From Pontibacter litorisediminis (GTDB lineage Bacteria > Bacteroidota > Bacteroidia > Cytophagales > Hymenobacteraceae), in assembly GCF_029360645.1 (NCBI RefSeq), contig NZ_JARDUA010000001.1, positions 992,001 through 1,056,000 on the forward strand: a DNA stretch of 64,000 nucleotides, given 5' to 3'. The notes below the pieces were generated by a model. That model made no database searches and was not told the origin of the DNA. It saw only the letters and a program-made list of their open reading frames with translations. The stretch's first letter is position 1, and each line of letters opens with the position of its first letter. Position numbers and translations under genes: made by a program. Below, piece by piece: positions 18,070 through 23,967 of this stretch.

Positions 18070-18077
18070 TAGTTTTG
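18070..18077 (+). promoter_or_regulatory. possible -7 box for the DHFR-like gene
   Basis: TAGTTTTG fits TAnnTTTG and lies 24 bp before the start codon. No TTG at the standard spacing was found. Confidence 0.35.
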
Positions 18078-18101
18078 CATACACACTAAAGCTCAAAACA
18101 A

Positions 18102-18635
18102 ATGCGAAAAATCTCACTATTTATTGCTGCAAGTTTAGACGGTTACATTGCGAAACCCAATGACGACCTTAGTTTCTTAAAAATTGTTGAAAAAGAAGGC
18201 GAGGACTATGGCTATGCGAAATTTACAGACACAATCGACACCTTAATTATTGGTAGAAAAACCTATGACTATGTGCTTAAAGAAATCGGGCCATTTCATT
18301 ATGACAACGGACAACGGGATGTTTATGTCATAACCAGAAACGAAAGAGCGCCAGTAGGCAGAACGACTTTCTATACAGGGGACCTGACCAAATTAGTTGA
18401 ACGATTAAAGTCTGAACAAGGAAAAAACATCTATTGTGATGGTGGTGCAGAAGTTATAAATGAACTATTGATGCACGATTTAGTAGATGAGTTTATTATT
18501 TCGATTGTCCCCATCCTACTAGGTAACGGAACAAGACTTTTTAAAGACGGAAGACCTGAGCAAATACTTGAATTTATCACAGCAAAAACATTTGAAACAG
18601 GATTAACACAACTGCATTATAAGAGAAAAAAATAA
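18102..18635 (+). CDS. RibD C-terminal/dihydrofolate-reductase-like family protein (cassette cargo)
   Basis: This 177-residue protein begins MRKISLFIAASLDGYIAKPNDDLSFL, the hallmark of the stand-alone RibD_C (YwjB/YyaP-like) reductase group. Further motifs are LIIGRKTYDYVLKE, VYVITRN, NIYCDGGAEVINELLMHDLVDEFIISIVPILLGNGTRLF, and a final strand TQLHYKRKK. The fold binds NADPH; the substrate in this group is usually unknown, and many members are not true dihydrofolate reductases. The gene is the second cargo gene of cassette 1, after an AraC regulator. It is A+T-rich. Members of the group are common as accessory genes. Confidence 0.9.
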   Translation: MRKISLFIAASLDGYIAKPNDDLSFLKIVEKEGEDYGYAKFTDTIDTLIIGRKTYDYVLKEIGPFHYDNGQRDVYVITRNERAPVGRTTFYTGDLTKLVERLKSEQGKNIYCDGGAEVINELLMHDLVDEFIISIVPILLGNGTRLFKDGRPEQILEFITAKTFETGLTQLHYKRKK

Positions 18636-18661
18636 GCAGCTAACCGCCCACACCTGTTTGC

Positions 18662-18703
18662 AAAAAGGGGACTGAAGTACTTCATTAAGCGTTAGTCCTT
18701 TTT
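18662..18703 (+). terminator. probable terminator after the DHFR-like gene
   Basis: AAAAAGGGGACT pairs with AGTCCTTTTT with a two-base bulge, and a T-rich tail follows. It lies 27 bp past the stop codon. Confidence 0.45.
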
Positions 18704-18770
18704 GTGCTTTTGAGTCAGGCTGAAAAATAATGCATCTAATTACCACCCTAAGCGAAGCCAAAAATCACCT

Positions 18771-18817
18771 TGCGTCACTTCCTGCGTCAGTAGCGTTTGC
18801 GTCAGAATCTGCGTCAG
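18771..18817 (+). repeat. right-end arm-type repeats of cassette 1
   Basis: TGCGTCA(G) occurs at 18771, 18783, 18798 and 18810, so start-to-start spacing is 12, 15, 12. The same four-copy layout with identical spacing recurs in cassette 2. It looks like an ordered protein-binding array, for example integrase arm sites. Confidence 0.75.
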
Positions 18818-18909
18818 TTGCAGCCAAAAACATCGAAATTTCAACGGAAACTAACTTTTAACCAGCGCTTTTGAGGCATTTTTGCAAAGCTAGATTTGGT
18901 GGTATTTGC

Positions 18910-18931
18910 GTTCGAATCCCGCCACTCCGAC
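18910..18931 (+). repeat. att-like repeat copy B (junction between cassettes)
   Basis: This is an exact 22-bp copy of the tRNA-Pro 3' end, without the 5' part of the tRNA. It shares its preceding bases (TTTGGTGGTATT then a GCG) with copy C but not with the tRNA itself. Confidence 0.88.
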
Positions 18932-18940
18932 TACTAAAAA

Positions 18941-18970
18941 AGCCTTTTACAGCGTGTAAAAGGCTTTTTT
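18941..18970 (+). terminator. duplicate tRNA-type terminator at cassette 2 left end
   Basis: Perfect arms AGCCTTTTACA and TGTAAAAGGCT around GCG are followed by TTTTT. It is the counterpart of the terminator at 16971. Confidence 0.75.
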
Positions 18971-18982
18971 ATTGATAAACTA

Positions 18983-18990
18983 CTGACGCA
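18983..18990 (+). repeat. left-end arm-type repeat of cassette 2
   Basis: CTGACGCA lies 52 bp from att copy B, the same distance as in cassette 1. A second copy like the one in cassette 1 was not found. Confidence 0.55.
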
Positions 18991-19179
18991 AGACGTCCAA
19001 AAACTAACTTAAGCTTCCGGTACAAAACAGTCTTATAGCTCATTTTAAGAGTGTTTTTCCTTTCATATTTAAAGCATTATTTAGCCCGCCACTCCTGTAG
19101 CATTTAAAAGCAAGCCTTCCCTACTATAATTATTTCTTCCTATATTCATTCTATGAAAGTGAGGGATAACCACACTCCA

Positions 19180-19244
19180 CATATTGTATAGATAGCAGGT
19201 GTAGGTACTCCCACTATACTCTAGTTGTACAAAAATGAAATCAT
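19180..19244 (+). repeat. leader element shared with the upstream region of the gene at 39244
   Basis: A block of about 65 bp, containing TATACTCTAGTT at 19215-19226 and ending near ATCAT, aligns with 39181-39245 with about one gap. Function is unknown; it could be a shared promoter or a cassette-end remnant. Confidence 0.45.
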
Positions 19245-19265
19245 AAAAAATAAAATTATTCCAAT

Positions 19266-20750
19266 ATGGGAAAGCATAAAATGAACCGTAAGAGCTTGCT
19301 CCCACACTTTGTTATTCCTTACCATATGAGGATTACATTATTATTAGTTACTGCGTGTCTTTTCAATTACCCGTCACCCTTATTTGCGCAGACTAATTTT
19401 ACAGGTAGTTGGGGAGGTGACATAATGATAGGCTCTACAAAATATCCTATGATTTTTCACTTCCAGAATGGAGCCCAGGCCAAACCGAAAGTGTTATTTG
19501 ATATGCCCTTACAAGGGATTCATAGCAATCAGGCAAAAATCACTCATGCCGAAGACAGCATACGCTTTACCATTGACACCTTTGGCGGTTATTTGATTTA
19601 CACAGCCCTCTATAACGCTGAGGCAAAGGAATTGAAAGGAACCATCCTAATGAGTGGATCGAAGTTTCCGCTGCAGATAAGTCCTATTGACGTTTTAGGT
19701 TCAATGCCACACCGCCCCCAAACGCCGCAGCAACCCTATCCCTATCAGGAGTGGGACGTGGAGTTTTCAGGAAGCAGCCTTGGTGTGAAGCTAAGCGGAA
19801 GCATCACTGCCCCAAAGGGAAAAAAGAAGGTTCCAGGGGTTGTGCTGCTCTCAGGCTCGGGTCCACATAATCGTGATGCGGAGCAGTTTTACCATAAAAC
19901 ATTCCTGGTGCTGGCAGACGAGCTAACCCGGCGTGGGTTTGCGGTGCTGCGCTATGATGAGCGCGGCGTAGGAGAGTCTACAGGCAGTTACCACGGCACA
20001 ACCATTTACCAGTTCTCCCAGGATGCAAAGGCCGCTGTCAAGGCTTTACGTTCTGAACCTCGTATAAATGTTAAGGATGTATATATAATCGGTCATAGCC
20101 AGGGCTCGCTAGAAGCTCAAATCGTGGCGGCGCAGGATCCTGCTGTGGCCGGGTTAGTACTACTTGCAGGGTTGGGGCTTAATGGCATTGAGTCCAGTAA
20201 GGCACGATACCGCTCCCTGCTGCGGGTTCGCGGTATTTCCGAGGAGAAAGCCAAAGCGGACCTTTTCCTTAGAGACAACTCCTATGAAATAGTTGGAGGT
20301 GCCCCCGATAGCGCAACAGCCGTTGCGAGGCTAAAGCAATGGCACAAAGAAGTGGGTATCGACTCTGAGAACAGAGAGGCGTTTTACATTAATCCATACG
20401 TGGAGAGATGGCAATATGACTTTCTTCATATAGATCCTGGCCCTTATCAGCGCCTGATTAAAGTGCCAGTCCTTGCTATCAGTGGAAGCAAAGACTCTCA
20501 GGTGTCTGTTGAGGAAGAGTTTGAAGCAATGAGAACAGGATTAGAGGCAGGCGGAAACAGTAACTTCAGGTCTGTGATATTGCCAAATGTTAATCACTTT
20601 ATGCAGACTGCTACGAAAGGAACCTATGATGAGCTTTATACACTGGAGGAGACTTTCTCTCCTGAAGGGTTACAGAAAATAGGAGATTGGCTCGAGGGGC
20701 AGACAAAGAGTAAGTCGGTTAAAGCAAGGAAAGGGCAATTGCAGAGATAG
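19266..20750 (+). CDS. secreted alpha/beta hydrolase (cassette cargo)
   Basis: The 494-residue protein has an N-terminal beta-rich domain (about residues 40-150, TNFTGSWGGDIMIGSTKYPMIF) followed by a serine-hydrolase domain. Motifs are GVVLLSGSGPHNRD (oxyanion-type loop), VLRYDERGVGES, the nucleophile elbow YIIGHSQGSLEAQ, Asp in ISGSKDSQVSVEEEF and His in VILPNVNHFMQ. A signal peptide starts at the internal Met at 19326 (MRITLLLVTACLFNYPSPLFAQ), so translation may begin there rather than at 19266. It resembles Bacteroidota exported peptidase or esterase-like hydrolases with an N-terminal DUF; the substrate is unknown. It is the only gene in cassette 2. Confidence 0.88.
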   Translation: MGKHKMNRKSLLPHFVIPYHMRITLLLVTACLFNYPSPLFAQTNFTGSWGGDIMIGSTKYPMIFHFQNGAQAKPKVLFDMPLQGIHSNQAKITHAEDSIRFTIDTFGGYLIYTALYNAEAKELKGTILMSGSKFPLQISPIDVLGSMPHRPQTPQQPYPYQEWDVEFSGSSLGVKLSGSITAPKGKKKVPGVVLLSGSGPHNRDAEQFYHKTFLVLADELTRRGFAVLRYDERGVGESTGSYHGTTIYQFSQDAKAAVKALRSEPRINVKDVYIIGHSQGSLEAQIVAAQDPAVAGLVLLAGLGLNGIESSKARYRSLLRVRGISEEKAKADLFLRDNSYEIVGGAPDSATAVARLKQWHKEVGIDSENREAFYINPYVERWQYDFLHIDPGPYQRLIKVPVLAISGSKDSQVSVEEEFEAMRTGLEAGGNSNFRSVILPNVNHFMQTATKGTYDELYTLEETFSPEGLQKIGDWLEGQTKSKSVKARKGQLQR

Positions 20751-20758
20751 AGAACAAC

Positions 20759-20807
20759 TTTATACAACACAGTCCTTGAGCAAAGCTTCGGCTGCACCTC
20801 GCTCACC
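20759..20807 (+). repeat. 3' element after the hydrolase gene, related to elements near 39.8 and 40.5 kb
   Basis: The segment begins TTTATACAACACAG and contains CGGCTGCACCTCGCTC. Related sequences follow the stop codons at 39750 (CGGCTACGCCTCGTTC) and 40528 (TTTACCCAACACAG, then CGGCTACAC). The function is unknown. Confidence 0.4.
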
Positions 20808-20835
20808 TAATGTACCAAACCTTTAAAAACTAACT

Positions 20836-20882
20836 TGCGTCACTTCCTGCGTCAGTAGGGCTTGCGTCAGTATCTGCGTCAG
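20836..20882 (+). repeat. right-end arm-type repeats of cassette 2
   Basis: TGCGTCA(G) occurs at 20836, 20848, 20863 and 20875, with spacing 12, 15, 12, identical to cassette 1. The bases between the repeats differ in part, which points to selection on the repeats and their spacing. Confidence 0.75.
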
Positions 20883-20974
20883 CAGGAGTTAAAAACCTTA
20901 AAATTTCAACGGAAACCAACATCTAATCAACGCTTCTGAGGCATTTTCACATAGCTGGATTTGGTGGTATTCGC

Positions 20975-20996
20975 GTTCGAATCCCGCCACTCCGAC
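20975..20996 (+). repeat. att-like repeat copy C (outer end of the array)
   Basis: This is the third exact 22-bp copy of the tRNA-Pro 3' end. Beyond it lies a different hairpin terminator, probably the original chromosomal sequence downstream of the tRNA. Confidence 0.88.
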
Positions 20997-21001
20997 CAAA
21001 C

Positions 21002-21032
21002 AAGCCCTCTGCAAAAGCAAGGGCTTTTATTT
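21002..21032 (+). terminator. terminator, probably the ancestral tRNA-Pro terminator
   Basis: AAGCCCT and AGGGCTT form the stem around an 11-base loop, followed by TTATTTT. It lies 6 bp past att copy C, where the original tRNA terminator would be expected after cassette insertion. Confidence 0.65.
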
Positions 21033-21244
21033 TACCCCGCCACTGTCTCGGCCCGCCATGGCAGTCACCTTGCTGTTTACCTTTCCGGCTTTGCCTCGTA
21101 TGCATAGGGCTATGCGGATCTATCTGCATAGCACTTTTTATATACATTAACCTGTACTTCGGCATACATTTCTTACCTTTATCCCAAAGATATGTTCAGC
21201 CCAATCATTAAACTTGAAAGAAGTATAACCCCCTACACATACGT
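21033..21244. other. intergenic region before the stressosome operon
   Basis: No gene is supported. The promoter of rsbR should lie here. TACCTTTA near 21174 resembles the TAnnTTTG box in seven of eight positions but is not convincing. Confidence 0.3.
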
Positions 21245-22120
21245 ATGAACACAATAGCGCAAATACTACAGAATAACAAACAACCAATACTCGAGAAATG
21301 GATGCAAAACCAACTGGCAGACGCATCGCTTCGCGACGATTTGATCTCGAATGAGGAACTGCGCCGGCAGTCTGATGAGTTGCTTAACGGGCTGGCCCGT
21401 GCCACAGCAAGCGGCAACATTGAGAACATCTATGCACCGGAGTATGAGCAGGTAACGGATATCCTAACCGATATTTCCATTACCCGTGCCCGACAGGGCT
21501 TCAGCCCACGCGAGACAGGCATGTACGTCCTCAGCCTGAAACAAGCCATCAGCCAGGTGCTGGAGGAGAAGTATAGTGATAAGCCGGAAGAGCTATACAA
21601 AGCGCTGCTTACCGCTACCAACCTCCTCGACGGCCTGAGTATGGTCACTTTCGAAACGTATATCAAAGGTCGTGAGGAGGTGATCCTGCGCCAGACAGAT
21701 GAGATAAATGAGATCTCCACCCCGGTAATTCGCGTGTGGGAAGGTATCCTGGCGCTGCCAATTATCGGTACGCTAGATAGCGCCCGCACCCAGATCGTGA
21801 TGGAGAACCTGCTGCAGGAGATCGTGAATACGGGGAGCAGCATTGCCATACTGGATATTTCCGGCGTGCCGGCGGTAGACTCGCTGGTAGCACAGCACCT
21901 GATCAAAACCGTGAGCGCCACCCGTCTGATGGGTGCCGAGTGCATCATCTCCGGTATTCGTGCCGAGATCGCACAAACCATCGTGCACCTGGGTATTGAC
22001 CTGAGCAATATCAAAACCAAAGCGAGCCTGGCCAGTGCCCTGCAGCTTGCCTTTAGCATGCGTAATGTGGAGGTGGTAAGAAAAGCAAATAAGAACACAA
22101 ACTTAAACCTGAGCCGATAG
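21245..22120 (+). CDS. rsbR: RsbR-type stressosome scaffold protein
   Basis: The 291-residue protein has a helical N-terminal RsbRD-like sensor domain (about residues 1-150) and a C-terminal STAS domain (about 155-272). The STAS part contains ILDISGVPAVDSLVAQHLIK and GIRAEIAQTIVHLGIDLSNIKTKASLASAL. By alignment with Bacillus RsbR, Ser213 replaces the first phospho-threonine and Thr245 matches the second. With RsbS it should build the large cytosolic stressosome shell that holds RsbT until stress. It is the first gene of a five-gene run on the plus strand; rsbS follows after 9 bp. Confidence 0.93.
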   Translation: MNTIAQILQNNKQPILEKWMQNQLADASLRDDLISNEELRRQSDELLNGLARATASGNIENIYAPEYEQVTDILTDISITRARQGFSPRETGMYVLSLKQAISQVLEEKYSDKPEELYKALLTATNLLDGLSMVTFETYIKGREEVILRQTDEINEISTPVIRVWEGILALPIIGTLDSARTQIVMENLLQEIVNTGSSIAILDISGVPAVDSLVAQHLIKTVSATRLMGAECIISGIRAEIAQTIVHLGIDLSNIKTKASLASALQLAFSMRNVEVVRKANKNTNLNLSR

Positions 22121-22129
22121 TATAGTAGC

Positions 22130-22540
22130 ATGGATAGAATTCCAATTCTAAAGATGGGGCCGTTCCTGCTTGTAACTATACAAGTGGATTTGTACGACCG
22201 GCTTGCCCTGACCCTGGAAAATGACCTGATTAGCATGGTAAGTAAAACAGGGGCAAGAGGCGTTCTCATCGATATATCAGCAGTAAGTATTGTAGATTCC
22301 TTTATGGGACGCATTTTGGGCAACATCGCCTCTATGTCTCGGATAATGGATGCTGAAACAGTTGTGGTGGGCATGCAACCTGCCGTGGCTATTACACTGG
22401 TGGAGCTTGGCCTTACCCTTCAGGGCGTGTACACGGCCCTGGATGTGGAGAAAGGCATGGAGCTGTTGCAAGAGAAGATAGGCATCTTGGAAGATTCCGA
22501 AAAAGACGAAGAGGAGGCCCCGGATGATCGTAATGACTAA
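22130..22540 (+). CDS. rsbS: RsbS-type STAS-domain stressosome core protein
   Basis: The 136-residue single STAS protein contains VLIDISAVSIVDSFMGRILGNIASMSRIM, where Ser57 is the conserved site that RsbT phosphorylates to break the complex. VVGMQPAVAITLVELGL follows. The C-terminal 20 residues are acidic (EDSEKDEEEAPDD) and longer than in Bacillus RsbS. It overlaps rsbT by 17 bp. In known systems RsbS and RsbR form the shell, and this order rsbR-rsbS-rsbT is the conserved module. Confidence 0.94.
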   Translation: MDRIPILKMGPFLLVTIQVDLYDRLALTLENDLISMVSKTGARGVLIDISAVSIVDSFMGRILGNIASMSRIMDAETVVVGMQPAVAITLVELGLTLQGVYTALDVEKGMELLQEKIGILEDSEKDEEEAPDDRND

Positions 22541-22937
22541 AGACACGATGCAAATCGTGCGGGAGCAGGATGTCGTGCCTTTCCGGAACCGTGTGCGGGA
22601 GCTAAGTACCAAAATCGGGATGAGCTTGGTAAACCAGACAAAACTGATAACAGCGGCCAGCGAGCTCGTCCGGAACATGCTTAAGTATGCCAACGGCGGC
22701 AAGGTACTGCTGGAAACCATCAGTAAAAACGCGCAGGCCGGCATCCGGCTGATCTTTATAGACGAAGGCCCTGGTATAGCAGATGTGCCACAGGCTATGC
22801 GCGATGGCTTCTCCACCGGAAAAAGCCTTGGTCTGGGGTTACCCGGGGCAAAGCGCCTCGTAAACGAATTCGACATCAAGAGTACACCCGGCCAGGGCAC
22901 CACTGTAACCATCATCCACTGGAAGCATGGACGTTAA
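22524..22937 (+). CDS. rsbT: RsbT-type switch kinase of the stressosome
   Basis: This 137-residue GHKL serine/threonine kinase has the N box in ASELVRNMLKYANGGKV, G1 in FIDEGPGIAD and the glycine-rich lid GKSLGLGLPGAKRLVNEFD. It should phosphorylate RsbS and RsbR, leave the complex and act on a downstream partner. In Bacillus that partner is the RsbU phosphatase; no RsbU or sigma-B gene is in this window. Starts at 22524 or 22533 are both possible; each lies inside rsbS. The next gene overlaps by 11 bp. Confidence 0.94.
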   Translation: MIVMTKDTMQIVREQDVVPFRNRVRELSTKIGMSLVNQTKLITAASELVRNMLKYANGGKVLLETISKNAQAGIRLIFIDEGPGIADVPQAMRDGFSTGKSLGLGLPGAKRLVNEFDIKSTPGQGTTVTIIHWKHGR

Positions 22938-23961
22938 ACAGCACCAGCGTTTTCTGATACCCGATAAGTCGTATGCCAGCATAGCGAAACGCGACATTGC
23001 GCGCATAGCAGAGAGTGTGGGCATGTCGGCTAACGAGGTGGGCAGGCTGAACATAGTGGTGGCGGAGATGGTGTCTAACCTTGCCAAGCATGCGGCACAG
23101 GGTGGCGAGTTGCTGGTGCGCCCACTGGGTGCGCCGGCAGACGGCATTGAGGTAATTTGCCTCGACAGCGGCCCAGGCATGGCAGACCCATCTAAGATGC
23201 AGGAAGACGGTGTGTCTACCTTTGGGTCGGCAGGCGAGGGATTGGGTGCCATCAAAAGGCAATCCGACATGTTTGAGCTGTACTCGCAGCAAGGCGTTGG
23301 CACTATTATTCTTTCCAGGGTATATAAGAACCCTAAATCGGTAAAGCAGCAAACCAAACTGCACGATATAGGATATGTGCTGGTGCCTAAGCCGAAAGAG
23401 ACCCTTTGCGGCGACGGCCTGGCGATCATTGAAAAGGAAAAGGAGCTATACTTACTGGCCCTGGACGGCCTGGGCCATGGGGCAAACGCCCACGAGGCTG
23501 CTCAACAGGCCGTTCAAGCGTTTACCTCCTCTCCTGCGCTGCTGCCTACCGATGCACTACGCCTCGTTCATCAAAGTATAAAGCGTACGCGCGGGGCGGT
23601 TGGCTTTGTAGCCAACATTAGCGCTAACAGCTGGCGTATGAGCTACTGCGGCATTGGCAACATAGCCGGCAAGCTGTATACTCCGGATGCCTCTTTTAGT
23701 AATGCCCCGTATAAGAACATGATCTCTTACAACGGCATACTTGGGCACAACATCCCCACCACCCTCAACAACCAGGAACTGGAGTGGGGCCGCCACCGCA
23801 TGCTGATTCTCCATTCCGACGGGCTCAAATCGAGGTGGGACCTGAGCCGGTACCATGCCCTGAACCGCTATTCGCCGACTACCGTGGCAGCCTTGCTCTA
23901 CAAAGACAACAGCCGCCAAACTGATGACACAATGGTAGTAGTATGCCGAAGTAAACAGTAG
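22927..23961 (+). CDS. RsbX-like PP2C phosphatase with an N-terminal GHKL ATPase-like domain
   Basis: The 344-residue protein has two parts. Residues 1-135 form a second GHKL domain (VVAEMVSNLAKHAAQGGEL, CLDSGPGMADPSKM, GSAGEGLGAIKRQSD). Residues about 145-344 are a SpoIIE/RsbX-type PP2C domain with LYLLALDGLGHGANAHEAAQQA, a serine- and glycine-rich core and the terminal QTDDTMVVVCR. The phosphatase should dephosphorylate RsbR/RsbS and reset the stressosome. Bacillus RsbX is a single PP2C domain of about 200 residues, so the ATPase part is an addition. It overlaps rsbT and lies 6 bp before the kinase gene. Confidence 0.9.
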   Translation: MDVKQHQRFLIPDKSYASIAKRDIARIAESVGMSANEVGRLNIVVAEMVSNLAKHAAQGGELLVRPLGAPADGIEVICLDSGPGMADPSKMQEDGVSTFGSAGEGLGAIKRQSDMFELYSQQGVGTIILSRVYKNPKSVKQQTKLHDIGYVLVPKPKETLCGDGLAIIEKEKELYLLALDGLGHGANAHEAAQQAVQAFTSSPALLPTDALRLVHQSIKRTRGAVGFVANISANSWRMSYCGIGNIAGKLYTPDASFSNAPYKNMISYNGILGHNIPTTLNNQELEWGRHRMLILHSDGLKSRWDLSRYHALNRYSPTTVAALLYKDNSRQTDDTMVVVCRSKQ

Positions 23962-23967
23962 TTTCCT

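Larger units (their letters stand above)
16962..18931 (+). mobile_element. tRNA-Pro cassette 1 (AraC regulator plus DHFR-like reductase)
   Basis: A 1,970-bp segment is bounded by identical 22-bp copies of the tRNA-Pro 3' end. Its left end carries a hairpin terminator and two CTGACGCA repeats. Its right end carries four direct TGCGTCA(G) repeats about 95 bp before the boundary. Both ends are clearly related to those of cassette 2. The cargo is visibly A+T-richer than the flanks and lacks the AAGTATA word common elsewhere. No integrase or excisionase is encoded, so it would have to be mobilised in trans or be a relic. Confidence 0.75.
18932..20996 (+). mobile_element. tRNA-Pro cassette 2 (secreted alpha/beta hydrolase)
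   Basis: A 2,065-bp segment lies between att-like copies B and C. Its left end repeats the hairpin and CTGACGCA element of cassette 1 at matching distances. Patchy similarity continues for about 270 bp, including a shared TATATTCATTCT tract (19140-19151 against 17179-17190). Its right end matches that of cassette 1 for about 165 bp. It carries one cargo gene and no recombinase. The DNA after copy C is not cassette-like, so this is the outer edge of the array. Confidence 0.75.

Noticed and set aside
18636..18700. attC-like GCTAACC...GCGTTAG pattern after the DHFR-like gene
   Set aside because: The boxes do not fit the RYYYAAC/GTTRRRY rules, and the region is better explained as a terminator hairpin.
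18771..18817. CRISPR array
   Set aside because: The repeated unit is only 8 bp and the spacing 12-15 bp. No cas genes are present, so arm-type binding sites fit better.
18910..20996. additional tRNA genes at the two downstream copies
   Set aside because: Only the 3' 21 bases of the tRNA are repeated; no acceptor 5' half, D arm or anticodon arm is present, so these are not tRNAs.
21430..22374. 314-codon minus-strand open frame opposite rsbR and rsbS
   Set aside because: Ser/Arg/Ile-rich shadow translation; both plus-strand genes are well supported.
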